Part shown: positions 1 to 8,498 of the stretch, piece after piece
Layout of the letters: every line of letters begins with the position of its first letter
Position numbering within the stretch: position 1 is the stretch's first letter
Assembly: GCF_000379765.1 (NCBI RefSeq)
Contig: NZ_KB903453.1
Span: forward strand, 1-64,000
Source: Flexithrix dorotheae DSM 6795
Lineage (GTDB): Bacteria; Bacteroidota; Bacteroidia; Cytophagales; Flammeovirgaceae
Direction of reading: 5' to 3'
DNA length: 64,000 nt
Program-made: the position numbers and the translations under genes
Notes under the pieces: generated by a model
Database searches by the model: none
What the model saw: only the letters and a program-made list of their open reading frames with translations
Told to the model about the DNA's origin: nothing

Positions 1-253
1 GTTTTGGATAGTTTGGTTATTGTACTTTTACAAGATAATACTTTTTATTTCCCAATGCCCAGTTTTTTTACCCTCAGGAAGTCCTTCGTACACCCATTTA
101 ATTTGTCACCCGGAGCAGGACTCAACGGACTGAAGTTGAGGTGGAAATTGTCAATATTAAAAAGGTATTGGTCCTGATCAATTGGTGATTTCCACAAAAA
201 ATGTGGTACTGATGTTAATAATTATAGAATACTTACTAACTTTAGATATGCAG
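1..253. other. leading intergenic region, no gene seen
   Basis: I see no convincing coding region here on either strand. There are two small dyads: arms CTCAAC/GTTGAG at 121-140 and arms CCACA/TGTGG at 192-206. A sequence TAACTTTAG at 237-245, 28 bases before the first sigma-factor gene, resembles the Bacteroidota -7 element (TAnnTTTG) and may be its promoter. The same nonamer precedes the second sigma-factor gene at 7784-7792. Confidence 0.4.
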
Positions 254-278
254 ATTCACTGATTTTATATCAGTGAAT
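254..278. promoter_or_regulatory. perfect 10-bp inverted repeat spanning the sigma-factor start codon
   Basis: Arms ATTCACTGAT (254-263) and ATCAGTGAAT (269-278) are exact reverse complements around a 5-base loop. The proposed GTG start (273-275) lies inside the right arm. In DNA this could be an operator just downstream of the TAACTTTAG element; in RNA it would hide the start codon in a hairpin. The dyad is directly visible; its function is inferred. Confidence 0.55.
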
Positions 279-854
279 TTCTTATTTCAAAATAATAAAA
301 GAGCTATTCAAAAAACACGGGAGACATCTGAGAATGAGCTTGTTCTACGCTTAATGCAGAAAGATAGGAAAGCTTTGGAATACCTTTACGACCATTATTC
401 TGCTGCTTTATTTGGCATAATTAGTAGGATAGTTCCTGCTGAAGAAATGGCTCAGGAGGTGTTACAGGATTGTTTTCTAAAAATTTGGGATAATATAAAA
501 AGCTTTGATCCTGTAAAGGGAAAGTTATTTACCTGGATGGCAAAAATTGCCAGAAATTTGGCAATTGACAAAACCAGATCCAGAGATTTTAAAAGTCAGT
601 TAAAATCAGATAGTCCGGAGGATTATTCATTAATGGAAAAAAATCATTTCGAACCCTCCATTAATTCAGAAGCAATTGATGTGAAGGATATAGTAAGTGG
701 TTTAAATCAAGATCAAAAGCAACTCATCGATTTAATGTACTTCAGGGGATATACGCAGGCTGAAATCTCAAAGGAATTTGATATCCCACTGGGAACGGTG
801 AAATCAAAAGTAAGGTTGGGCATGAATAAACTTAGATCCATATTTAATATTTGA
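273..854 (+). CDS. ECF (sigma-70 family) RNA polymerase sigma factor
   Basis: This 193-residue protein has the two-domain ECF layout. Region 2 covers about residues 20-95 (an N-terminal helix with ALEYLYDHYSAALFGI, then the AQEVLQDCFLKIW stretch and an FTWMAKIARNLAIDKTR DNA-melting segment). Region 4 covers about 135-190, with the helix-turn-helix around YTQAEISKEFDIPLGTVKSKVR. It redirects RNA polymerase to a specific regulon. The start is GTG because no upstream in-frame ATG exists and the next internal ATG would cut into region 2. The stop overlaps the start of the next gene, an anti-sigma factor, so the two are probably translationally coupled. The pairing resembles SigK/RskA-type systems rather than FecI/FecR. 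The start codon lies in a perfect inverted repeat that may control expression. Confidence 0.9.
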   Translation: MNFLFQNNKRAIQKTRETSENELVLRLMQKDRKALEYLYDHYSAALFGIISRIVPAEEMAQEVLQDCFLKIWDNIKSFDPVKGKLFTWMAKIARNLAIDKTRSRDFKSQLKSDSPEDYSLMEKNHFEPSINSEAIDVKDIVSGLNQDQKQLIDLMYFRGYTQAEISKEFDIPLGTVKSKVRLGMNKLRSIFNI

Positions 855-1657
855 AAAAAGAAGAATACATATCGTCCGGAGTGCTTGAGTTGTATGTAAT
901 GGGCAGCCTTTCACCAAGAGAAGAGGTGGAAGTGGAGGAAATGGCTGCTAAATATCCGGAAATTAAGGAGGAGCTCAGTAAAATAGAAGCATCCATGGAG
1001 CAATATGCCTTTGCGCATGCCCGAAAAGTTCCAGAAGGGATGAAAGAAAAATTCTTTTCAAAATTTGATAAAAAGGAAAAGAAAAGCCCCTCTATGAAAG
1101 TGGTGACAAATAAAGTGGATGGTAATACTGGGTTTGCTCCAAAATGGCTTGTGGCGGCATCTGTAACTTTGGCTATACTTACTTCAGTGGCTTCTGTTTA
1201 CCTCTGGTCCAAACTGCAGGCAGTGGAAAAGGAATTGGGGGTAATTAAACTGGCCAATCAGCAATTGGCTGAATCTTTTGATCAGACTAATAATGAATTG
1301 CAATCCACCAAAAATTACCTCAGTATTTTAAAAAATAATTCCACCCAGTTTATCCAGTTAAAAGGCCTGGAAATAGCCCCGGAATCGGAGGCCATTGTAT
1401 ATTGGGATAAGTCTTCTGGAGATGTTTTTCTTAACATTCGCCAGCTACCATTACCCCCGGAAGGTATGCAATATCAACTTTGGGCTTTGAAAGATGGGCA
1501 GCCCATAGATGCCGGAGTTTTTGAGACCAACAGTGAAATTCAAAAAATGAAAAAAATTGTGGGTTCAGATGCTTTTGCAGTAACCCTGGAAAAGGCGGGA
1601 GGAAGTCCTGTTCCAAATCTGGACGCCCTCTATCTGATGGGAAAACTGGAGTCCTGA
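851..1657 (+). CDS. anti-sigma factor, RskA-type, one membrane segment
   Basis: This 268-residue protein has a cytoplasmic N-terminal anti-sigma region (about 1-90, with YVMGSLSPREEVEVEEMAA typical of these domains). One transmembrane helix follows at about 98-119, then a coiled coil (about 120-160) and a C-terminal extracytoplasmic domain. The motifs YWDKSSGDVFLNIRQLPLPP and YQLWALKDGQPIDAGVF are characteristic of the anti-sigma-K factor RskA C-terminal domain. It should hold the upstream sigma factor inactive at the membrane until an envelope signal is sensed. The likely start is TTG at 851, overlapping the sigma stop codon as TTGA, which indicates translational coupling. No zinc-binding HxxxCxxC motif is visible, so it is not a ZAS-type anti-sigma factor. 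Confidence in the family is high; the signal is unknown. Confidence 0.87.
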   Translation: MKKEEYISSGVLELYVMGSLSPREEVEVEEMAAKYPEIKEELSKIEASMEQYAFAHARKVPEGMKEKFFSKFDKKEKKSPSMKVVTNKVDGNTGFAPKWLVAASVTLAILTSVASVYLWSKLQAVEKELGVIKLANQQLAESFDQTNNELQSTKNYLSILKNNSTQFIQLKGLEIAPESEAIVYWDKSSGDVFLNIRQLPLPPEGMQYQLWALKDGQPIDAGVFETNSEIQKMKKIVGSDAFAVTLEKAGGSPVPNLDALYLMGKLES

Positions 1658-1735
1658 TTATTTCTAAAGTTGTTTTAATTGAGGCTTTTTTATTCAAAAT
1701 AAAGATGATCTTTGTATAAAAACTATTTTTTGGAG

Positions 1736-2839
1736 ATGCAGGAAAACCCATTGATAGAAACCCTTAATGAACGCATAAAGGAACTTACCTGTCTTTATGA
1801 AATATCCAATATAGGGGCAAATCTTTCTTTAGCCTTAGATGATCAATTGCAATCTATTGTGCAGATTTTACCTGATGCCTGGAAATATCCGGAACATGGG
1901 ATTGCAGAGCTTAACCTTGATTCAAAATTCTTTTTTTCCGATAAGCTTCCTGAGAAATACGTATCTCTTAAAAATTTAATCACTGTAGATAATCAGGATC
2001 GGGGGTATTTAGCTATTCATTACGATTCAAAAAAATATGGTCATGCTGATTTTCTTCCTGAAGAAAAAATTTTACTTAAAACCCTGGCTCAGGAGGTTGC
2101 AGGTATCATAGATCGTTATGAACAAAAGCAACGGGAGGAAAAAATGCGGAAAAAATTTCAGCACAATGACAGGTTGGCTATTCTTGGAGAAATTACCGCA
2201 GGGATAGCCCATGAATTGAATACGCCTCTGGGAAATATATTGGGTTTTTCCCAGCTTATACAGGAAAGAAATAAGGACTACCAGATTAATCACGACATTG
2301 AAAAAATTATTCATTCGGTGATGCATTCTCGTGAAATTGTAAAGAAACTAATGTTTTTTTCTTGTGAAATGCCTCAGCAAATGCAAAAAGTTTCTATTAT
2401 TGATCTCATCAACGATGCGCTTGAATTTCTAAGGTTCACGATAAAATCGGCACATGTGGATGTCATTTTCAATAAAAATGCGGATGAACTGGTGGCTCAG
2501 GTGGATACAGTTCAGTTTACTCAGGTAATTTTTAATTTATTGATAAATGCCATTCATGCTTCTCTGCCCGGACAAAAAATATTGATCAAACTGAAAAGTG
2601 ATAAAACTAAATTTACCCTAACGGTCACAGATCATGGCCATGGAATTCCGGAGGAAATTAAGGATAAGGTTTTCGAACCTTTTTTTACCACCAAAAAAAC
2701 GGGAGAAGGTTCAGGACTGGGGCTTAGTGTGGTTCACGGAATTGTGAAAAATCACAAAGGAGAGATTTCATTCCAATCGGAGGAAAAAAAAGAAACCACA
2801 TTTGAAGTTGTTTTTCCATTAACCCAAGATCATGAGTAG
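1736..2839 (+). CDS. sensor histidine kinase, NtrB-like
   Basis: The protein has an N-terminal region resembling a GAF-type sensor domain (about residues 15-135, counting from an upstream TTG at 1712). It is followed by a dimerisation/phosphoacceptor domain with the H-box GIAHELNTPLGN (His at about 167). The HATPase domain has an N-box (FNLLINAIHAS), a G1 box (DHGHGIP) and a G2 box (GEGSGLGLS). There is no membrane segment, so it is a cytoplasmic kinase. I prefer the ATG at 1736 over the TTG at 1712, although its upstream GGAG is too close to serve as a normal ribosome site. It overlaps the following response-regulator gene by 8 bases, so the two are surely a cognate pair. The ligand is not evident from sequence. 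Confidence 0.9.
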   Translation: MQENPLIETLNERIKELTCLYEISNIGANLSLALDDQLQSIVQILPDAWKYPEHGIAELNLDSKFFFSDKLPEKYVSLKNLITVDNQDRGYLAIHYDSKKYGHADFLPEEKILLKTLAQEVAGIIDRYEQKQREEKMRKKFQHNDRLAILGEITAGIAHELNTPLGNILGFSQLIQERNKDYQINHDIEKIIHSVMHSREIVKKLMFFSCEMPQQMQKVSIIDLINDALEFLRFTIKSAHVDVIFNKNADELVAQVDTVQFTQVIFNLLINAIHASLPGQKILIKLKSDKTKFTLTVTDHGHGIPEEIKDKVFEPFFTTKKTGEGSGLGLSVVHGIVKNHKGEISFQSEEKKETTFEVVFPLTQDHE

Positions 2840-4169
2840 AGAAAGCATTTTAATTGTTGATGATTCCTATGATATGCTTGAGGTGATTCAAAGGCAATTA
2901 ACCTCCTTAAACTATGATACTTTCCAGGCCTCAACGGTTCAGGATGCCATAGATATTTTAAAGCATTCGGATGTTGATTTACTCATTACAGATCTTCAGA
3001 TGCCAGTCACAAATGGGATGGAGTTAGTGAAATATAGTGCAACAAATTTTCCGGGTATTCCAATTTTGGTGATCACCGGTTATCCTTCGGTATCCGGAGC
3101 TGTGGAAGCGATGAAATCAGGTGCGCTGGAATATTTAGTAAAACCATTCACTGCTGAAGAACTAAAAAAAGCGGTAAAGAAAATATTACAGCACCAACCC
3201 CCAAAAACTAAGAAGATTCAATCTTCCAAATCTATTGACAATCACTGGGGCATAATTGGCGAATCAAAAGCCATTCATCAGCTTCTTGATCTTATTAAGC
3301 GAATAAATAACAATAAAGTGACCACCTTAATTACCGGGGAGAGCGGTACAGGAAAAGAATTAGTGGCACGTGCCATTCATTATAGTGGTAAAAATAGCCA
3401 GGGTCCTTTTATAGCTGTCAATTGCGGATCGATCCCGGAAAACCTGCTGGAGAGCGAATTATTTGGATTCATAAAAGGGGCATTTTCTGGTGCTTATGAA
3501 ACCAGAACTGGTTTTTTTCAGGCCGCTAATGGAGGAACCATTTTTTTAGACGAAATCGGTAATGCCTCTCCTGGGGTTCAAACCCGTTTGTTACGGGTCA
3601 TTCAGGAAAAAGAAATTACCATGATTGGTACAAATAAGCCTCAGGCTATTGATACCAAAATAATAGCTGCTACCAATAGTGATCTGTTTGCCATGAGTAA
3701 ATCGGGGAGTTTTAGAGAGGATCTTTACTATAGGCTGAATGTCATATCTGTTTCTATTCCGCCTTTGAGGGAGCGCAAAGAAGATATTATTCTTTTGGCC
3801 AATCACTTTTTGCAAAAATTTTCAAAAGAATTTGACAAACATGGAGTCTTATTGGCTGATGATGCGGTCAAATTGCTTATAAAACATTCCTGGCCAGGAA
3901 ATATAAGGGAATTGGAAAATGTAATTCAACGAGCCATCATCATTTGCGACCGTGAAATTAAGCCAAAACATTTACCCGGTTATATCAAAACATCTGCCCG
4001 GTCAACCTCAGATGATTCCACAGCTATGCTATCCTTAAAAGAGCTTGAACAAAAGCACATTATCAAGGTGCTTCAATCGGTAAACAATAACAAAACAAAA
4101 GCTGCTGAAATTTTAGGTATAAATAGAAAAACCTTAAGGCTAAAACTCCAGGAAATTACCGGTACTTAA
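2832..4169 (+). CDS. sigma-54-dependent response regulator (NtrC family)
   Basis: This 445-residue protein has three domains. The receiver (about 5-120) has the phosphorylated Asp54 in LITDLQMP and the conserved Lys in LVKPF. The sigma-54 AAA+ domain (about 138-370) has Walker A GESGTGKE at 169-176 and Walker B GGTIFLDEIG at 234-243. The Fis-type helix-turn-helix is at about 405-443 (NNNKTKAAEILGINRKTLRLKL). When phosphorylated by the kinase encoded just upstream (8-base overlap) it should oligomerise and activate sigma-54 promoters. The sigma-54-contacting loop reads GAFSGA instead of the usual GAFTGA, a conservative Thr-to-Ser change at a residue that normally touches sigma-54. No sigma-54 promoter target was identified in the window. 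Confidence 0.93.
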   Translation: MSRESILIVDDSYDMLEVIQRQLTSLNYDTFQASTVQDAIDILKHSDVDLLITDLQMPVTNGMELVKYSATNFPGIPILVITGYPSVSGAVEAMKSGALEYLVKPFTAEELKKAVKKILQHQPPKTKKIQSSKSIDNHWGIIGESKAIHQLLDLIKRINNNKVTTLITGESGTGKELVARAIHYSGKNSQGPFIAVNCGSIPENLLESELFGFIKGAFSGAYETRTGFFQAANGGTIFLDEIGNASPGVQTRLLRVIQEKEITMIGTNKPQAIDTKIIAATNSDLFAMSKSGSFREDLYYRLNVISVSIPPLRERKEDIILLANHFLQKFSKEFDKHGVLLADDAVKLLIKHSWPGNIRELENVIQRAIIICDREIKPKHLPGYIKTSARSTSDDSTAMLSLKELEQKHIIKVLQSVNNNKTKAAEILGINRKTLRLKLQEITGT

Positions 4170-4301
4170 TGTACCAACTGGGTGAAAATGTACCGCTTAT
4201 TTCTTTCCATTTTTTGAAAATAATTCAGTTAAATTACTGTAATACAATAGTTTAAATGTAATGGTATACCTATTGTAATTTTTTGTCCATGTTTTACCTG
4301 A

Positions 4302-4718
4302 ATGATAATTAAAATGGGAAATCAACCTATCATTTTAGAAAAGGATGAATATCACTGGATTTTAGGATTATTAGAAAACCGAAAATTTTCAGATCCTGTA
4401 AACCAGAGTTGTCTGGACAGCCTTCAAAAAGAATTAAATTATGCTCTGGTCAAGGATGCAGAAGATATGCCAGACCATATCGTAAGGCTCAATAGTATTG
4501 TCAGTGTGGAAACTCCCTATGGCCCAAAAAGTGGATTACAATTGGTAGTTCCTTCAGAAAGTAACATTGTACAAGATAAGATTTCGGTGCTTTCTCCAAT
4601 GGGTTCGGCACTAATTGGCTACGGAATTGGAGATCAGGTAAATTGGATTTTTCCAAGGGGAAAAGGGGTTATCAGGATTTTAGATGTGAAAAATACCCCT
4701 AAAAATAATCTCCGGTAA
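4302..4718 (+). CDS. GreA/GreB-family, Rnk-like RNA polymerase-binding factor
   Basis: This 138-residue protein has a short helical N-terminal part (about 10-50) and a C-terminal Gre/Rnk FKBP-like domain (about 58-130). The domain shows the usual pattern IVRLNSIVSVETPYG, then VVPSESNIVQDKISVLSPMGSALIGYGIGDQV. Full GreA has a long two-helix coiled coil with acidic tip residues that enters the polymerase secondary channel. Here the N-terminal part is too short for that, so it fits the Rnk-like subgroup that binds polymerase without transcript cleavage. An ATG at 4314 is an alternative start. It sits between the two-component pair and a universal-stress gene, which suggests a stress or energy-state role (inference). 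Confidence 0.8.
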   Translation: MIIKMGNQPIILEKDEYHWILGLLENRKFSDPVNQSCLDSLQKELNYALVKDAEDMPDHIVRLNSIVSVETPYGPKSGLQLVVPSESNIVQDKISVLSPMGSALIGYGIGDQVNWIFPRGKGVIRILDVKNTPKNNLR

Positions 4719-4791
4719 AAGTATAAGTATTTTTCGAAAGCGTATCAGATTTTTTCAACCTGGAAATCATATTTGATTAAAAACTAATAAA

Positions 4792-5640
4792 ATGAAGAAA
4801 GCGATAGTATATATTGATCTTTCTGAAAGATCGAAGCAAGTATTGGAATACGTGATGCATTTAAGGCGGTTTATTCCGTTGGAAGTACACCTGGTTTATA
4901 ATATCAATATTTATGAATATGCCATAAGTTCAGGACTGGGAATGGGTATTCCGTATGCCGATACATTAGATACAATTCTACTTGACGACCGGAATGAAAT
5001 CAAGCAAAAAATACATAGGTTTATTGAAGAATCCAGTTGTTGGGGTAAAACCGAACTGAAAGAAAATCTGAAAATCGAAACAGGTGAGCTTTTTGGGTCG
5101 CTAAAGAACGTAAAAAGTTTAAGGCATAATTTTGTCATTATTCCCGAACTGGATAAAGAAAATTTTGTAGATCAGTTTTTTGGAATGGACAAATTTGAAG
5201 TTTTGGACTATTTGAATATCCCTCTATTAATGGTCCCTAATGATTACCATTTCAATATTTTCAAATCTATTCTTTTCCTGACTGATTTTCATAAGGATGA
5301 TTTGGACGCCATACGCTTTGTTAGCAGATTGGCCTTACCCATTAAAGCGCCAATACGTGTGATTCACATCACACCTAAAAAAGATCTCATACTTCTGGAG
5401 AAAATGAGACAGTTAAAAAATAATGTAGAAACAAATCTGAGGACTCATGCTGCTTTACTAAGTTACGAAATTATCGAAAGTAATAAATTTGCTCAATCCG
5501 TTGATCGAATAACCCATGATAAAGAGGTAAGTCTTTTAGTGATTCAGGCGATATTATTGAAATCCTGCAAAGAAAAATTGTCTGATTTGGGTGTATTAAA
5601 ATTTGCAAAGCTGCCGGTTTTGATTTTTAAAAAGGATTGA
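4792..5640 (+). CDS. universal stress protein family, tandem UspA-like
   Basis: At 282 residues the protein is about twice the size of a single UspA domain. It starts with MKKAIVYIDLSERSKQVLEYV, typical of the first Usp strand and helix. A second related half begins at about residue 153 (FKSILFLTDFHKDDLDAIRFV). The canonical ATP-binding loop GxxGx9G(S/T) is not clearly present in either half, so nucleotide binding is uncertain. Cytoplasmic; no signal peptide. Tandem Usp proteins are common in Bacteroidota and respond to starvation or oxygen limitation. Together with the Rnk-like gene upstream and the small membrane protein downstream it appears to form a stress block. Family assignment is good; detailed function is unknown. 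Confidence 0.78.
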   Translation: MKKAIVYIDLSERSKQVLEYVMHLRRFIPLEVHLVYNINIYEYAISSGLGMGIPYADTLDTILLDDRNEIKQKIHRFIEESSCWGKTELKENLKIETGELFGSLKNVKSLRHNFVIIPELDKENFVDQFFGMDKFEVLDYLNIPLLMVPNDYHFNIFKSILFLTDFHKDDLDAIRFVSRLALPIKAPIRVIHITPKKDLILLEKMRQLKNNVETNLRTHAALLSYEIIESNKFAQSVDRITHDKEVSLLVIQAILLKSCKEKLSDLGVLKFAKLPVLIFKKD

Positions 5641-5720
5641 AACATGGAGTAACATACTGAATCCATATCCAACTCAAATGACCACTTTAGTGTTTTTTAA
5701 AATTATATTAACAACTCATA

Positions 5721-6335
5721 ATGAAAATGAAACTTACCATACGACAAAAGATTTTAGCTATTGCTGTATTAACTCTGATCTTCCTGTTATTGCTTGTCAC
5801 GAACATGATGGATAACAACCATTTTAAAATTGTACAAAATAGTTTGGCAACTGTTTATGAGGATAGACTTGTAGCCAATGACTATATTTACAAGATTTCC
5901 AGGCAGTTACAGCTTAAAAAAGAAAATCAGCTATCAGCTAATATCACACATGAGGCAAATGATTCCATTCAAAGTCTGATTGAAAAATTTGCAACTACAA
6001 AACTTACACAAAAAGAGGCGCATTATCTTGATTTATTTCAGAAGGACCTTAAGCAATTAAACTGGCTGGAAAATCAATTGTATAACCATTCGTCAAGATC
6101 AGAAGAAATTACCTTGACTGAAGAAGTAAAAAACCAGTTTTCTAAGGTTATTGTGGACCTGAATGGGTTATCGGAGATACAATTGGTAGAAGGCAAAAGA
6201 CAAATCAGCCGGTCAAATCGGGCCATTGCCACAAGCAACCTGCTTTCGCGATTAGAAGTAGGTTCTCTTGTGGTCATTTTGTTAATCATCCAAATTTTGA
6301 TTCTCTATCGTCCTAGAGAAGTTTATGAAGCTTAA
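5721..6335 (+). CDS. two-TM protein with four-helix-bundle (MCP-like) sensor domain
   Basis: This 204-residue protein has a membrane helix at about 10-28 and another at about 178-197. A mostly helical periplasmic segment of about 150 residues lies between them. That layout, with conserved-looking pairs such as QSLIEKFATTKLTQKE and YLDLFQKDLKQLNWLE, resembles the 4HB_MCP ligand-binding domain of chemoreceptors and sensor kinases. It lacks HAMP, methyl-accepting, kinase or cyclase output domains and ends a few residues after the second membrane helix (YRPREVYEA). It may be a sensor that works through a partner, or a remnant input domain. Its place after the Usp gene suggests a stress-linked role, which is an inference. 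Confidence 0.65.
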   Translation: MKMKLTIRQKILAIAVLTLIFLLLLVTNMMDNNHFKIVQNSLATVYEDRLVANDYIYKISRQLQLKKENQLSANITHEANDSIQSLIEKFATTKLTQKEAHYLDLFQKDLKQLNWLENQLYNHSSRSEEITLTEEVKNQFSKVIVDLNGLSEIQLVEGKRQISRSNRAIATSNLLSRLEVGSLVVILLIIQILILYRPREVYEA

Positions 6336-6342
6336 TTAAAGT

Positions 6343-6395
6343 AAGGGAAGTCGTCTAAAGTAAAACTTCTTCCCTTGAAATCCCTAACTTTAGAC
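6343..6395. other. two interleaved perfect 8-bp inverted repeats (pseudoknot-like)
   Basis: Arms AAGGGAAG (6343-6350) and CTTCCCTT (6369-6376) form one dyad. Arms GTCTAAAG (6353-6360) and CTTTAGAC (6388-6395) form a second. They alternate in the order A-B-A'-B', the topology of an H-type RNA pseudoknot. No T-run follows either stem, so this is not a standard terminator. It lies just past the stop codon of the membrane-protein gene and about 175 bases before the next gene. A TAACTTTAG promoter-like nonamer overlaps its right end (6385-6393). Confidence 0.45.
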
Positions 6396-6568
6396 AACAT
6401 CAATCGGGTTCACTAAATTTAAAAATCATTGTTGAAGAAATGAAATAATACGACAGAAATTAGGCAATTGGGTTGCAACGCTTAATTTTGGACAATAATG
6501 CCCTGCATAATTGTATCAAAATTGAGCGTATAACTTTTTGTCTATACATTATTTTACCTTCTTTAACC

Positions 6569-7522
6569 ATGAATTTTGTGAAATTTATTCTGTCTTTAAG
6601 CTTAACAATTCTAGTTTGTTCAGCTTTTGTTTCAACTATATCTCCTGAGACCGGGGGGGAAAAAAATAGAAGTTTTTTATTAAGAGATGAAGGATTATCA
6701 CAATTAAGTTATACCAATTTGGCTGATCCTTCAAAAAATTGGTACCAACCCATTCCCAAAGGCAGGGATTTACAGCTTGTCGGTCAGGGAAAGGTGATGA
6801 TCGGAACTGAAAATGGGTACGAAGAAAGATTAATTACTACTGGAGAAAAAGTTGGTGAACTTACTAAATTTCCTAAGACCATTGCGGCCCGAAGACTTCG
6901 AAATGGAAATACGATGCTGGTAGGATTAGATTGGGAAAATGAAAAAGGAATTGTGCTTTTAGAGGTAGATGAAGTAGGGAGTATTCAACATAAAATAGTT
7001 TATCCTGACTTTAAATATGCCCGGTTGCTACGAGAAACACCAGAGGGGAACTTTCTGATTACAGCAAATGATTTGGTGATAGAAGGGGATAGAGCAGGTA
7101 AAATTGTTTGGAAGGCAAAAATAGGAGGCAGGGAGAATCCCCATGCCTGGCAGGCCATAAGATTACCAGATGGGAAAACGGTGGTAGCTGGTGGTTATGG
7201 AGGAAGTCTCCAGTTTTTTAATGCTAAAAGCACCCTTGTTAAAGCTTTCTGTGGGCCGGAAGAAAAGCGGGGAAATTTTTATTCAGGATTGCAAATTATG
7301 AAAAATGGAAATTTTGTAGTGGCCAACTGGCAGGGACATGGCCCAGATCAGGGAAATGAAGGCACCCAGTTACTTGAGTTTTCTAAAGAGGGAAAATTAG
7401 TATGGTCATGGAAACAGGACCCTTCAAAGTTCTCTTCTATTCAGGGGGTGATTGTTTTGGATGACCTGGACATTGAAAAACTCCATATTGAAAATGAATA
7501 TGGGGTGCTGATGCCAAAGTAA
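6569..7522 (+). CDS. secreted beta-propeller-like protein (PQQ/WD-like repeats)
   Basis: The open frame begins at 6473, but the ATG at 6569 starts a clear signal peptide (MNFVKFILSLSLTILVCSAF) and is preferred; this gives about 317 residues. The mature part has recurring beta-strand segments of the propeller type, for example RRLRNGNTMLVGLDWE, LLRETPEGNFLITANDL, IRLPDGKTVVAGGYGGS and QIMKNGNFVVANWQGHG, with spacing of about 45-50 residues. Such proteins are frequent near Bacteroidota carbohydrate loci and are annotated as beta-propeller or PQQ-like. No catalytic residues can be assigned. It precedes the PUL sigma factor by about 290 bases and may be unrelated to it. Function unknown. Confidence 0.7.
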   Translation: MNFVKFILSLSLTILVCSAFVSTISPETGGEKNRSFLLRDEGLSQLSYTNLADPSKNWYQPIPKGRDLQLVGQGKVMIGTENGYEERLITTGEKVGELTKFPKTIAARRLRNGNTMLVGLDWENEKGIVLLEVDEVGSIQHKIVYPDFKYARLLRETPEGNFLITANDLVIEGDRAGKIVWKAKIGGRENPHAWQAIRLPDGKTVVAGGYGGSLQFFNAKSTLVKAFCGPEEKRGNFYSGLQIMKNGNFVVANWQGHGPDQGNEGTQLLEFSKEGKLVWSWKQDPSKFSSIQGVIVLDDLDIEKLHIENEYGVLMPK

Positions 7523-7813
7523 CCTGATTTTTTGTCGAAATTGACCTTTTTTAGGGAGCCGGTTTGCCGAAAGTATGGTTAGCCGGTTTCTTTAATTTTA
7601 AGGTATTCGTTCATTTTTTTGAATTAGTCCCCTTTTTTTCATGTGGTAAAAACTTAAGATAAAATCACTACCAGGTGAGAATTAAATCGATAACGCTTGA
7701 AAAAACAGGAAATTTCCTACTCAGAAATGTGGAAACAATTTACCCGAAAAGACTGATCTTACTTAATTTTTTCTTAAATTGTTTAACTTTAGGTCAATTA
7801 AAGTTGAAAAGTC

Positions 7814-8428
7814 GTGGCATCCTTGAAAAAAAGAATATGTGATGAAAATGATCTTGTCTTACAGGTAAAACTAGGCAATGATGCAGCTTTTAGAGAATTG
7901 TTCTTTAAATATTACCATAAGATATTTTATTTTGCACAAGGCTTTTTAAAAGTAAAAGAAGATGCTGAAGAAGTGGTCCACGATGTCTTCATTCAGGTTT
8001 GGGATAATAGGAAAAAGCTTGATCCTTCAAAGTCTTTTGAAGGATACGTGCGTACCGTAACCAGGAATCTGGTATACAACCTTCTGAAGAAAAAAAGTTA
8101 CCATCAGTTATATCTGGATTATAAAAAAACACAGAAAGTAGATTTACGCTCCCAAATAGAAGAACAAATATATTTCGAAGAATTAGAGAAGCTTTCCCGG
8201 GAGGCATATGATAATCTTCCATCAAGGCGAAAAGAAATTTTCAGATTGAGCAGGGAAGAAGGATTGACCCATAAGGAAATCGCAGAAAAACTGGGAATTT
8301 CGATCAATACGGTAAAAGATCAGATGACAAAAGCTTTAATTGATATCCGGAATTATATTTCAAAATGCTCTCATGTCCCTCACAGCCTTGTTTTTTTAAT
8401 AATTTTAAAATTTTTCCAAAATTTTTAA
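7814..8428 (+). CDS. FecI-type ECF sigma factor of the first PUL
   Basis: This 204-residue ECF sigma factor has region 2 at about residues 12-85 (DAAFRELFFKYYHKIFYFAQG, then DAEEVVHDVFIQVWDNR). Region 4 is at about 125-180 (LPSRRKEIFRLSREEGLTHKEIAEKLGISINTVKDQM). The hydrophobic tail LVFLIILKFFQNF is common in Bacteroidota FecI-like sigma factors. The start is GTG; a TAACTTTAG promoter-like sequence lies 22 bases upstream. Followed by fecR and susC/susD, it should drive this locus when the SusC STN domain signals through FecR that its glycan is present. The three-gene relay is established for such loci; the specific glycan is inferred from neighbouring enzymes. Confidence 0.92.
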   Translation: MASLKKRICDENDLVLQVKLGNDAAFRELFFKYYHKIFYFAQGFLKVKEDAEEVVHDVFIQVWDNRKKLDPSKSFEGYVRTVTRNLVYNLLKKKSYHQLYLDYKKTQKVDLRSQIEEQIYFEELEKLSREAYDNLPSRRKEIFRLSREEGLTHKEIAEKLGISINTVKDQMTKALIDIRNYISKCSHVPHSLVFLIILKFFQNF

Positions 8429-8498
8429 TTTCCGGATCGTACCCTCCCTTCTTTTGATTGTATATATAGGTGAAAGGCAAATTCTAATGCTTTGAATC

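Noticed and set aside
6473-6568. Upstream extension of the beta-propeller gene to the first possible start
   Set aside because: The extra 32 residues do not look like a leader, while the ATG at 6569 begins a clear signal peptide.
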